In this document: positions 45,876 through 54,103 of the stretch, in pieces | Numbering within the stretch: the first letter of the stretch is position 1 | Layout: each line of letters begins with the position of its first letter | Origin: Pseudomonadota bacterium | GTDB taxonomy: Bacteria; Pseudomonadota; Gammaproteobacteria; Pseudomonadales; Pseudohongiellaceae | Assembly (NCBI GenBank): GCA_027623555.1 | Contig: JAQBSZ010000014.1 | Coordinates: 38,240-102,239, forward strand | Direction: 5' to 3' | Length of the DNA: 64,000 bases | Notes under the pieces: model-generated | Database searches by the model: none | Seen by the model: only the letters and a program-made list of their open reading frames with translations | What the model was told of the DNA's origin: nothing | Translations under genes and position numbers: made by a program

Positions 45876-46215
45876 AAGAAATTCAAAAGTAGTTCGATTC
45901 TAACGAATAAACGCCTGCTTAAAAACGCTCAAACAATCGGTTTGTCGCTAAGCTGTTGAAAATCGGGGCAGAACGGCATAGTCTCAGGTCGAAACTGCTC
46001 CAGGTACCAACCAAACTGGCCTCGGTGGACCGTTTACAAGAAGCAGGTTACAAGAATAATAACCATCCGGACAGGTGTGATCATGAGAATTAGCAGGGGT
46101 TTATCCTGCCGGACGGCATAGCCGAGCGGACCGGCATTGGCCGGTGGTGAGGTGGTTACCAGCAAGTAAAAGTAAAAACAAGAGTAAAAACAAGAGTAAG
46201 AACAAAAGTAAAAGA
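45876..46215. other. Intergenic region with an A-rich repeat tract
   Basis: The 340 bp upstream of the PQQ gene show no coding frame. Near 46165-46215 an A-rich segment repeats a roughly 12-bp unit of the form AGTAAAAACAAG about four times with variation. This is the T-rich trailer of the minus-strand hairpin at 46216-46257. Nothing else was recognised. Confidence 0.5.
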
Positions 46216-46257
46216 GGGACCGCTACTGGCCGGTAAGTGTTTACCAGTAGCGGTCCC
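46216..46257 (-). terminator. Candidate terminator for the 34-residue membrane peptide gene
   Basis: A perfect 14-bp inverted repeat (GGGACCGCTACTGG and CCAGTAGCGGTCCC) encloses 14 bp. On the minus strand it is followed by a T-rich run (TCTTTTACTTTTG), and it lies 36 bp after the peptide's stop codon. On the plus strand no T-run follows. Confidence 0.65.
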
Positions 46258-46292
46258 AGTCGCGCAGAAACGGGGGTTCTCGGAATCGGGCC

Positions 46293-46397
46293 CTAGACCA
46301 GGGTCAGGTAGAGAACCAATACGGCCAGCAAGGCCAGCGGGTCAGTCCATCTCCTGGAGGAGCCTGTTTTTGCTTGTGTGTGATTATTCTCAGTCAT
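46293..46397 (-). CDS. Possible 34-residue single-helix membrane peptide
   Basis: ATG at 46395-46397, stop TAG at 46293-46295. The first 20 residues are polar and basic (KTGSSRRWTDP) and the last 14 are a hydrophobic run, PLALLAVLVLYLTLV. This suggests a small inner-membrane protein, with positive charges inside. It is supported by a terminator-like hairpin just downstream. Against it: no convincing ribosome binding site, and its start lies only 22 bp from the divergent gene at 46419. I recognise no homologue. Confidence 0.4.
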   Translation of the reverse strand: MTENNHTQAKTGSSRRWTDPLALLAVLVLYLTLV

Positions 46398-46418
46398 GGG
46401 AAAGCAGGCTATCCGAAG

Positions 46419-47027
46419 ATGAAAGTATTTAGTATGCGTCCATCATTCCATGGATATTCATCCAGTAGTATTGTGAAGTGGTACTACGAGCGTGCCTGGA
46501 ACACCATGAACGGTGCCAAGCGAGCCATCATTGCTAAAACCGTGGATCTCTATACCTCCGAAATTGCCGAAGCCTATCGCACGGTCAAGTTCAATATCCC
46601 GAAGAATCCGGAGGATGGCGATGAGTTTCTGCAATGTAACAAGAAAAATATCAAGGTGATCGACGATTTTTTCGCCGACAATTCGGTGCGCTCGAAACAT
46701 TTCCGGGACAACCTGGAAATATTTGTCGCTCGTGCAATCGACGACATATTCGATACTGGCATCTGTGAGATTCTCAAGCAGAAGCTGTTTCCAGAGGACC
46801 TGATTCCGCACACTCAGGATCAGCTTGATGAACTATTGACGGAAACCAATTCCAGTTATACCGCTGCAGTCAATGATTGCGTACGGGTTTTTCGCAACGG
46901 GCTCACCGATGACAGCGAAGAAGACCTGCAGATACTCGAGAGCAAGCTCCTATCTGCGCGACAGATGCTGGATAAAAACGTCGGCGCCATCGAGCATGAA
47001 CTGGAACGACGCAAAACTGAGAAATAG
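46419..47027 (+). CDS. Unknown helical protein
   Basis: The protein has 202 residues from ATG 46419. It is predicted largely helical and charged, with no signal peptide, membrane segment or known motif. VKWYYERAWNTMNGAKRAIIAKTVDLY opens a long helix and the C-terminus (ILESKLLSARQMLDKNVGAIEHELERRK) looks coiled-coil. The gene continues almost directly into the DapA-like exported protein (34 bp from stop to start), suggesting co-expression. Function not predictable. Confidence 0.6.
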   Translation: MKVFSMRPSFHGYSSSSIVKWYYERAWNTMNGAKRAIIAKTVDLYTSEIAEAYRTVKFNIPKNPEDGDEFLQCNKKNIKVIDDFFADNSVRSKHFRDNLEIFVARAIDDIFDTGICEILKQKLFPEDLIPHTQDQLDELLTETNSSYTAAVNDCVRVFRNGLTDDSEEDLQILESKLLSARQMLDKNVGAIEHELERRKTEK

Positions 47028-47060
47028 CAAATGGGTCTCCCCAACATAGAGGTAAGCGAG

Positions 47061-48047
47061 ATGACAATTAATCCATTCCTGACCCGCAGACAATGCCTGG
47101 TTGCAATCGGCGCGACAGCCGTATTACCTTATTCCAGTTTAGTTGCAGCACCCCAGAACAAGATGCGCGGCGCCTTGATGATCTTGACTACACCCTATAC
47201 CGAATCTAATGCAGTGGACTACGATGACCTGGCAAAAGAAGTCGAGTTCTGCGATCACTGTGGGGTTCAGGGCCTAGTGTGGCCACAGAATTCCAGCGAA
47301 CAACGCTATCTGAGTAAGGCAGAACGCATTCGCGGATTCGAAGTACTGGCGGACAGCAATCGAGGACGCGACATGGTGCTGGTATTCGGTGTGCAGGCGG
47401 ATGATACGGAAGGGATGCTGGAATACGCCAGGATTGCCGAAACACTGAATCCTGATGGCATGATCGCCATCCCGCCGACCACTGCTAATTCGCTTGACGA
47501 GATCTATGCCTACTATGCAGCACTCTGCGAGATTACCGACCGACCCATCTTCGTGCAAACCAGTGGCGGACCGGATATCGAACTGACTATCGACTTCCTG
47601 GTGAAACTGGCTACCGATTTTCCCCAGTGTGGTTATATAAAGGAAGAATACGGCCGCGTTCATGAGCGCATGTTGGCGCTGCAGCAGTATCAGCCCGATC
47701 CTATCAGGAGTGTGTTTGGCGCCACGCTCGGCCGGGGCTGGTTATACGAGATGCGCATCGGTACCGACGGCGTGATGACCGGTGGTGCGATGTATGCCGA
47801 TGTCTACGCGAAACTCTGGGAATTACATCAGCAGGGCCGCGAAGAAGAACTCCGCGACTGCTACAGCAAATTGTTGTTGATTCAGAACCTGGACAACCTG
47901 ATTCCCGGCGTGCGTGTGTATGTCTTGAAGCAGCGTGGTGTCTTCAAGACCACAATGTCCCGTCGCGGAGATTATAGTTTTTCACCTCAGCAGATAGCGG
48001 AGATCGACTATCGATTTGCTGCGCTGAAACCATACCTGGTCAGCTAG
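47061..48047 (+). CDS. Tat-exported dihydrodipicolinate-synthase-family protein
   Basis: The protein has 328 residues from ATG 47061, behind GAGG. A twin-arginine-type leader (LTRRQCLVAIGATAVLP) precedes the DapA-like TIM barrel: GALMILTTPYTESNAVDYDDL, then VQGLVWPQNSSEQ. The Schiff-base Lys is probably in GYIKEEYG (near residue 200). Exported members of a normally cytoplasmic aldolase family are unusual; the substrate (a pyruvate-type condensation or lyase reaction) is inferred. The ribosome binding site and spacing favour this start over ATG 47031. Confidence 0.78.
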   Translation: MTINPFLTRRQCLVAIGATAVLPYSSLVAAPQNKMRGALMILTTPYTESNAVDYDDLAKEVEFCDHCGVQGLVWPQNSSEQRYLSKAERIRGFEVLADSNRGRDMVLVFGVQADDTEGMLEYARIAETLNPDGMIAIPPTTANSLDEIYAYYAALCEITDRPIFVQTSGGPDIELTIDFLVKLATDFPQCGYIKEEYGRVHERMLALQQYQPDPIRSVFGATLGRGWLYEMRIGTDGVMTGGAMYADVYAKLWELHQQGREEELRDCYSKLLLIQNLDNLIPGVRVYVLKQRGVFKTTMSRRGDYSFSPQQIAEIDYRFAALKPYLVS

Positions 48048-48206
48048 CCAAAGCTGTAGTGACACTTCGTCAGATAGATGCGGAATCCATGACGGTTACG
48101 CAATCGTGGCTGGCCTGTTTTTCTGCTTTGTCATAGTCCTGAAAGATACTGCGCGCTACACTACCGTGTTTCGAAGCTCGCCCACCAATAACCTCCATGC
48201 TGGTTT

Positions 48207-48917
48207 ATGACAGAAGCCAAGATTCTCGTTGTCGATGATGAAGCCGCTATTCGGGATATGGTCATAGTATCTCTGGAACTGGCAGGATTTGACTGTATCA
48301 GTGCAGTCAATGCCCACGATGCCCATGTCGCAATAATTGATAGCAAACCCGACCTGGTGCTACTGGACTGGATGCTGCCTGGTGGCAGCGGCATCGAATT
48401 AGCCAAACGCTTACGCCGCGATGAAATCACTTCCGAGCTGCCGATCATTATGCTCAGCGCCAAGGCCAGTGAGGATAATAAGGTGCAGGGATTGAGCGAG
48501 GGTGTCGATGACTACGTCACCAAGCCGTTCTCGCCGCGCGAATTGGTGGCGCGGATAAGGTCAGTGCTTCGGCGCGCCAGTGACAAACAGAAGAGTAAGA
48601 AATTACAAGTTTTCGAATTGGAACTCGATCCCACCAGTCATCGCCTGACGATCGAAGGTCAGCCCGTGGAAATGGGGCCTACTGAGTTTCGACTGCTGAA
48701 GTTTTTCCTGATGAACCAGGAGCAGGTATTCAGCCGGGATCAAATTCAGGACGCTGTGTGGGGCGGCAATGTCTACCTGGAACAACGCACTATAGATGTT
48801 CATATACGGCGCCTGCGAAAAACGCTCTCCTCTCGCGAAGACGCTAGCATAGACTATGCCCAACTGATCCAGACTGTGCGTGGGGCGGGCTATCGATTCT
48901 CGGTGCGCCTCAAATAG
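48207..48917 (+). CDS. phoB: Phosphate regulon response regulator PhoB
   Basis: The protein has 236 residues. The receiver domain has D10, D11 and the phosphoacceptor D54 (VLLDWMLPGGSG), with the conserved Lys in VTKPFSPREL. The OmpR-type winged helix (VEMGPTEFRLLKFF, RTIDVHIRRLRK) binds pho boxes. Length and motifs match PhoB closely. No phoR sensor is adjacent, which is unusual; the next gene is convergent. Confidence 0.85.
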   Translation: MTEAKILVVDDEAAIRDMVIVSLELAGFDCISAVNAHDAHVAIIDSKPDLVLLDWMLPGGSGIELAKRLRRDEITSELPIIMLSAKASEDNKVQGLSEGVDDYVTKPFSPRELVARIRSVLRRASDKQKSKKLQVFELELDPTSHRLTIEGQPVEMGPTEFRLLKFFLMNQEQVFSRDQIQDAVWGGNVYLEQRTIDVHIRRLRKTLSSREDASIDYAQLIQTVRGAGYRFSVRLK

Positions 48918-48954
48918 ATCCCGAGGACTGCTTTCTCAGGGTTCACTAATTCTA

Positions 48955-50247
48955 TTAGTCAGACGGGCTTTTCGACAGCCAGGTTTCTCCCAGTTTGAGT
49001 TGTTTCGAACCCTCAAAATACGGTTTCCAAAGCTTGATAGAGATCGGCACAGTAACATTCAGCACGAAGCAGGTCGCCATCAGAGTATAGAACGCCTCGG
49101 TGGTGATGATCGAGTTCTGCACATAGCCGATGTCAATGACCACGAATGCCAACTCGGCGCGACCCAGCATCCCCAGGTCGATCAGGATGCTCTCATGCCA
49201 TTCAAAATTCCCGGTCAGCCTTGCTGCTAGTCCAGCCGACAGGATCTGTCCTATAAGGATTCCCGCCGTGAGAACCGCGATCTGCGGAATCACCGCCATC
49301 AGAATGCTCTGATCAAAGACAATCTTGGTGCCCAGTTCAACGAAAAACACCGGACCTATCCAGGAGAACGCCACGTTGTCGACAATCTTCTTGGTCTGGT
49401 TGTAATAGTCTTCCTGGGATTCCTCGAACAGGTGGAAGTATTCCTGCTTCATGATCAGCCCGGCCATATAGGCGCCCACCGCCGGATGAAAGCCGAACTC
49501 GAAGGACAAGATGCTGATGAGCAGTGCGATCAGGAGTACCGCGAGCGTGGCCTGCTCGCCCTTGCTGAAGGCAATAAAATCCTTGATACCGAAGCGATTG
49601 ATAAAGGGAATCCTGTGGTAGATGTTCAGCGGGCTGCTGTGTGGAAAGACAAATATTTCCAAGAGCGTGATTATAAAGAAGAACGCCGCCGCCTTGCCGA
49701 TGACGAGAAGGATTCCGAGGACTGTAATCTCAGCTTCACCGGTTGCCAGCGGCACCAGTATGGCCACGGCGGCAAGCGAGGCGATGTCGTCCAGTATCGC
49801 CGAAGTCATGATTCCCGTGGATGCGGCGGTGTTCTGCAGTCGTTCACTCTTCAGTGACACCATGGTGAGCGAGACAGCCGTGGCAGTCATTGCCAGACCA
49901 CACATGATCGAGAGCCGTGGATCTTGCCAGTAATAGAGAGTGACATAGTAGGCGACAGCGAAAGGCGCCAATGCCCCGAACAGGGCGATGCCCCAACTGC
50001 GCTTGATGCCCTTGATGAAGTTGTTAGTCTCTTCCTCGAAACCGAGGGCGAACATGATGAGGATGATGCCGATTTCAGAGAAGCCGCGGATAAACTCGGT
50101 GCTTTCTTCCGGCAGTACACCCAGATTTACCATGGTTGAACCGAAAGCCAGAAAGTAGAGCACTGGCGTCAGCTTGGTCTTGTGCGCCAGAAAGTAGGAG
50201 AGAAATACGCCGGCCCAGATTATGGCCAGGAAGATCATGTCATGCAT
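48955..50247 (-). CDS. CPA2-type cation:proton antiporter
   Basis: The protein has 430 residues with about 12 to 13 hydrophobic segments. The conserved acidic motif SAILDDIASLAAVAIL (near residue 155) is the ion-binding Asp pair, and FVELGTKIVFD recurs in the second half. It ends without an RCK/TrkA domain. It exchanges Na+ or K+ for protons across the inner membrane; which ion is unknown. Confidence 0.86.
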   Translation of the reverse strand: MHDMIFLAIIWAGVFLSYFLAHKTKLTPVLYFLAFGSTMVNLGVLPEESTEFIRGFSEIGIILIMFALGFEEETNNFIKGIKRSWGIALFGALAPFAVAYYVTLYYWQDPRLSIMCGLAMTATAVSLTMVSLKSERLQNTAASTGIMTSAILDDIASLAAVAILVPLATGEAEITVLGILLVIGKAAAFFFIITLLEIFVFPHSSPLNIYHRIPFINRFGIKDFIAFSKGEQATLAVLLIALLISILSFEFGFHPAVGAYMAGLIMKQEYFHLFEESQEDYYNQTKKIVDNVAFSWIGPVFFVELGTKIVFDQSILMAVIPQIAVLTAGILIGQILSAGLAARLTGNFEWHESILIDLGMLGRAELAFVVIDIGYVQNSIITTEAFYTLMATCFVLNVTVPISIKLWKPYFEGSKQLKLGETWLSKSPSD

Positions 50248-50349
50248 GCAGGAGTCCGTGCGGAATTTTGATCACGTTAGTGTAATACGCTGGCAAAGGT
50301 ATTGATTAGATCGACATAATGACGATTCAGCGGCCGCTTTCTGTCAGCG

Positions 50350-50580
50350 TTATTGTTCGTCGCCGAGCGCTTCTCGCTCACGCCGGTACTCATCATAATC
50401 AGGCTCATACTGGGCCTTGCAGGCGGTCTGCTGGGGGATAGGGATCTCCTCGCAGTGCTGCAACCGGTTCTCCCGAATCGCTTCAAACAATTGTTGGCTG
50501 CTGCATCCACCAGCAAGCAGGACAACCAGGAGTAGTCCAGTCAGGAATGTGCTACGCCGGTCCCGCTGCGAATTAGTCAT
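50350..50580 (-). CDS. Small lipoprotein
   Basis: The protein has 76 residues. Lipobox LAGGC (Cys at about residue 26) follows a hydrophobic leader. The mature part is about 50 residues, with two Cys that could form a disulphide, and a charged ending YEPDYDEYRREREALG. No known domain; the function is unknown. It is probably outer-membrane-anchored. Confidence 0.65.
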   Translation of the reverse strand: MTNSQRDRRSTFLTGLLLVVLLAGGCSSQQLFEAIRENRLQHCEEIPIPQQTACKAQYEPDYDEYRREREALGDEQ

Positions 50581-50668
50581 AATCTGTTGCCTTGCTCTGT
50601 GTCATTGCTGCGGTCCTGAAATCATTCGGCGAGTGTAGCATCTTCAGATTTCATCGAAACAGGCCGGG

Positions 50669-51496
50669 CTATTCTCGGTATCCCATAATTTTCCGGGCCT
50701 GTTCGGCAGTCGCCAATTCTTTTCCTGCGGCACAGGCCGATTCTGCAACTAGGCCTACCAGCGCGGCGTTGTCGGCGGCGGTCGATCCATCGGGCAGCAG
50801 CAGATTGTTTTCGAAGCCAACTCGGCAGTGTCCACCTTCAGAAATCGCCCTGGCCATGCATGCCGATTCGGTTGCACCGAACGCACACAACCACCAGGTG
50901 TTAGCTGTTTCGATTGCGTTCAGCAGAGGAGCCAGTTGCTCCGGATCCGATTGCTGGTCTGTAGAGTATCTGCCTAACACTAACAGTATGGTGTGGTGCT
51001 CGCCGGGAATCAGGCCGCGCTGTTTAAAATTCTCGAAGCGAGCAATGTCGTCCCGATCATACAGAATGTATTGTGGAGCAACACGTTCCCGATCCAGCCA
51101 CTGAAAGAACTCTGCCGCCTGTATCTCTTCCTGCTCGGTAGGGCAAAGTTCACGTAACGCCAGGGACACGGCTGCGGGTTTTACTTCTCTGACAATCTGC
51201 ATCTGTTCTTCGGGTCGATAGAGGCCGACGGCCTCGGTGGTGATCTGCACAATCAGCTTATCCCCGACCGCGTCTTCGATGGCCGCGATGGCCTCTTTAT
51301 AGTGCGCGGGGTCCAGGGTATGACGCAATAGCCGGTCTCGAACATGCAGATGAATCATGCAGGCGCCGGCTTCCAGGCAACGGCTTGCCGTGGTCGCGAG
51401 TTCGGCGGCGGTGATTGGCAGGGCAGGATGATCCTGTGGAGTCTTGCGCGCGCCATTCGGTGCCACCGCGATCATCACTTTAGTGTTCTCGTTCAA
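50669..51496 (-). CDS. Beta-keto acid cleavage enzyme (BKACE/DUF849 family)
   Basis: The protein has 275 residues. The N-terminal MIAVAPNGARK and MIHLHVRD (residues 8-18 and 46-53) carry the Zn-binding His pair and the acyl-binding region; IVQITTEAVG, and CRVGFENNLLLPDG near the C-terminus, continue the family pattern. BKACEs cleave beta-keto acids with acetyl-CoA; the best-known member acts on 3-keto-5-aminohexanoate. The substrate is not predictable. It lies upstream of, and divergent from, the nitrile hydratase operon. Confidence 0.85.
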   Translation of the reverse strand: MNENTKVMIAVAPNGARKTPQDHPALPITAAELATTASRCLEAGACMIHLHVRDRLLRHTLDPAHYKEAIAAIEDAVGDKLIVQITTEAVGLYRPEEQMQIVREVKPAAVSLALRELCPTEQEEIQAAEFFQWLDRERVAPQYILYDRDDIARFENFKQRGLIPGEHHTILLVLGRYSTDQQSDPEQLAPLLNAIETANTWWLCAFGATESACMARAISEGGHCRVGFENNLLLPDGSTAADNAALVGLVAESACAAGKELATAEQARKIMGYRE

Positions 51497-51637
51497 GGTA
51501 TTCCTTTCCTGAGGCTCTTCGGTGGTGTCATCTTACTTATCCGCGCTGACTTCCTCAATCATCGCGCGGACCACTTCGCAGGAGCACTCGACAATTCGGC
51601 GGCTGCGTCAGCTTACGGATAATGCTAGGCTTGCATG

Positions 51638-52261
51638 ATGTCACATGACCATGATCATACCGAACCACCTACTGAGATAGAGCTGCGGGTCAAGGCTCTG
51701 GAAACACTTCTGGTGAACAAGGGCCTGGTTAATCCAGATACCCTCAACAAGATCATCGACACCTATGAACACAAGGTCGGCCCGAGAAACGGTGCCCATG
51801 TTGTTGCCAGGGCCTGGACCGATCCGGAATTCAAGCAAGCATTACTGCTTGATGCAACCAGTGCTGTGGCGAGCCTTGGTTACACTGGTCGCCAGGGTGA
51901 GCACCTTAATGTGGTGGAGAATACCCCCGAGGTTCATAACCTGGTGGTGTGTACGCTCTGCTCCTGTTATCCCTGGACCGTGCTCGGTCTGCCACCGGTC
52001 TGGTACAAATCAGCCCCGTACCGGTCGCGGGCTGTGAGCAATCCGCGCTCCGTGCTGGAAGAATTCGGCACTCACATCGATCCTGCCGTGAAGATTCGCG
52101 TGTGGGATTCCACGTCCGAGATGCGCTACCTGGTGTTGCCGCAGCGACCCCCTGGAACCGATGACTGGACAGAAGAACAGCTGCAAGAACTCATCTCCCG
52201 CAATGCAATGATCGGTGTCGAAACGGTAAAGGTGCCAGGCACCAGACCTGAGGCAGACTGA
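51638..52261 (+). CDS. nthA: Cobalt-type nitrile hydratase alpha subunit
   Basis: The protein has 207 residues. The metal motif [11 protein letters not shown] (Cys105, Cys108, Cys110) has Thr in place of the Ser seen in iron enzymes, indicating cobalt. The rest ([34 protein letters not shown]) matches the family. It hydrates nitriles to amides with the beta subunit. The start is taken as the second ATG at 51638. It is coupled directly to nthB (one-base overlap). Confidence 0.95.
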   Translation: MSHDHDHTEPPTEIELRVKALETLLVNKGLVNPDTLNKIIDTYEHKVGPRNGAHVVARAWTDPEFKQALLLDATSAVASLGYTGRQGEHLNVVENTPEVHNLVVCTLCSCYPWTVLGLPPVWYKSAPYRSRAVSNPRSVLEEFGTHIDPAVKIRVWDSTSEMRYLVLPQRPPGTDDWTEEQLQELISRNAMIGVETVKVPGTRPEAD

Positions 52262-52929
52262 TGCAGGGCGCACACGATCTTGGTGGCAAACACGGCCTGG
52301 GACCCATCGATCCGGAACCGGAAAGTGATGAACCGGTTTTTCATGCCGAATGGGAGCGTAAGGCCTTCGCGCTGACCATGGCGGCGGGCATGCTGGGTGA
52401 GTGGAACATCGATGAATCCCGGTACGCCCGGGAACGCCAGCACCCGATCGCCTACCTCAGCCAGTCCTATTATGAAAACTGGGTCGCCGGAGTGAGCAAA
52501 CTGTTGGTGGAGAAGGGACTCGTCAGCGCTGTCGAGATGAACGCAGTCGGGCAGAGCGGTGACCATTCGGCGGCCAAGAACTTGCGGATTCCTACACCGG
52601 AAGACGCCGAGAAGATTCTGACCGCCGGTGGACCTACGCTGCTGGAGAATAATCGCGACCCTGACTTCGCCCCTGGCGATCGAGTGCGGGTGAGAAAAAA
52701 TCACACCACCAGTCACACGCGCGCCCCGGCTTATGTACAGGGTTCGGTTGGCACGATCATGCGGCACTACGGGTGCCATGTGTTTCCCGATACCCACGCC
52801 CGCCAACAGGACGGTGGCGAACACCTGTACTCGGTTTGCTTCTCGGCAGAATCACTGTGGGGAAGCAACAACGACAATTCCGAAGTCCTGATCGATCTCT
52901 GGGAACCCTACCTCGAGGCCGTGTCGTAG
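52261..52929 (+). CDS. nthB: Nitrile hydratase beta subunit
   Basis: The protein has 222 residues. It begins [16 protein letters not shown], followed by FHAEWERKAFALTMA. The C-terminal SH3-like barrel shows FAPGDRVRVRKNHTTSHTRAPAYVQGSVGTI and YSVCFSAESLWG. It forms the alpha-beta active site with the preceding subunit. The next gene starts 1 bp after its stop codon. Confidence 0.94.
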   Translation: MQGAHDLGGKHGLGPIDPEPESDEPVFHAEWERKAFALTMAAGMLGEWNIDESRYARERQHPIAYLSQSYYENWVAGVSKLLVEKGLVSAVEMNAVGQSGDHSAAKNLRIPTPEDAEKILTAGGPTLLENNRDPDFAPGDRVRVRKNHTTSHTRAPAYVQGSVGTIMRHYGCHVFPDTHARQQDGGEHLYSVCFSAESLWGSNNDNSEVLIDLWEPYLEAVS

Positions 52930-52930
52930 A

Positions 52931-53275
52931 ATGCAGCGCTTTACCTTGCAACCGGTTGACGATGAGGGACCCGTTTTCAGCGCGCCATGGGAAGCCCAGG
53001 CATTCGGTCTGGTCATTGCACTGCATGAGCAGGGATTGTTCAACTGGGATGAATGGGCCCGGCAATTGAGTCAGCAGATCAGCCTGGCACAGGCCGAAGG
53101 TGACCCTGATCTTGGTGACACCTATTACCAACATTGGTTAAGGGCACTGGAGCAGTTGCTGGAGCTTAAGGGGCTGGCAAATTATCAGGAAATCGGCGAC
53201 GTGGCCGCACTATGGCGTGAGGCTTATCTACATACACCCCATGGCATGCCTGTGGAATTACCGTCAGTCGAATAA
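52931..53275 (+). CDS. Nitrile hydratase accessory protein (P14K-like metallochaperone)
   Basis: The protein has 114 residues resembling the N-terminal part of the beta subunit (GPVFSAPWEAQAFGLVIALHEQGLFNWDEWARQL), which is how cobalt-inserting activators are built in the Co-type operons. It probably swaps the alpha subunit into the enzyme carrying cobalt. The alpha-beta-accessory order is known from Pseudomonas cobalt enzymes. No amidase gene follows. Confidence 0.85.
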   Translation: MQRFTLQPVDDEGPVFSAPWEAQAFGLVIALHEQGLFNWDEWARQLSQQISLAQAEGDPDLGDTYYQHWLRALEQLLELKGLANYQEIGDVAALWREAYLHTPHGMPVELPSVE

Positions 53276-53491
53276 GAACTGTAACGAGAATTCCCGAATC
53301 GCCAGGTTGACGCGCTCCAATTCCTGGTCTTTGGTAGAGAGAGTTGAGTCAAAAAGTTACTTGCCGAACTAATTTCAGTTTTGCGAAATTATTGATTGGT
53401 AAATCACCTGCACATGATTATGATTAGCGTTCGCTGATTCTTCGACACTTATTCTAAAGCAATAAAAAGAATAATAGTAAGTTTGGAATTC
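53276..53491. other. Intergenic region before a TetR regulator gene
   Basis: This 216-bp gap is AT-rich near 53370-53490. The TetR promoter and possibly its own operator should be here; I could not define a dyad with confidence. Confidence 0.35.
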
Positions 53492-54103
53492 ATGGCAGGT
53501 AGACCCCGAAAAGCAGAACCGGAAGTAGCACTGACTGCGGCTATGAATGCGTTCTGGTCAAGAGGCTATGAAGCCACGTCGATGTCTGACCTGACAGCCG
53601 CGACCGGTTTACACAAGGCAAGCCTCTACCAGACCTTTGGAGACAAACACGCCCTGTTTGTTTCCGCTCTAAAACTCTATTTTGACAAAACCACGGCGGC
53701 ACAGAGCGACAGCCACAACGGCGAAACCAATCCTCTGAATGTGCTGCGCAATTCCGTAACAACCACCATTGAACAGTTTGCCGAAGGGAAGGGATGCCTG
53801 GCGGTGAACTCCCTGATCGAGGTGGCGCCATTCGATGCCGAGATAGACAAGATACTGAAGCAGTTTCGACAACGCCTGGATCGCAAGCTGATGCGCCTGG
53901 TGGACGCGGCTAAGGCTACCGGGCAGGTGCTTGCAACTGTGGACAGCAGGGACGCAGTGCGACTGATTACCGTATTCATGCATGGGCTGTCCGCCAACAT
54001 GGCCTCGGGTATGAGCGCGGCGAAAGCGCGGACATTGCTGCATGAGCAGCTCGACCTGGTGCTCGCAATCGGGAAAAGAGCGAAATCTCAAGAGTCAGGC
54101 TGA
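53492..54103 (+). CDS. TetR-family transcriptional regulator
   Basis: The protein has 203 residues from ATG 53492; the frame begins further up at a TTG. The helix-turn-helix is in MSDLTAATGLHKASLYQTFGDKHALF (residues 29-54). The C-terminal ligand domain (VTTTIEQFAEGKGCLAVNSLIEVAPFD) resembles the YxaF/LmrA-like branch. It ends 8 bp inside the converging membrane-protein gene. Targets are unknown; the upstream nitrile hydratase operon is one possibility. Confidence 0.85.
   Translation: MAGRPRKAEPEVALTAAMNAFWSRGYEATSMSDLTAATGLHKASLYQTFGDKHALFVSALKLYFDKTTAAQSDSHNGETNPLNVLRNSVTTTIEQFAEGKGCLAVNSLIEVAPFDAEIDKILKQFRQRLDRKLMRLVDAAKATGQVLATVDSRDAVRLITVFMHGLSANMASGMSAAKARTLLHEQLDLVLAIGKRAKSQESG

Noticed and set aside
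48207..48917. phoB-phoR two-component pair
   Set aside because: The downstream gene is convergent and encodes an antiporter; no sensor kinase is in the window.
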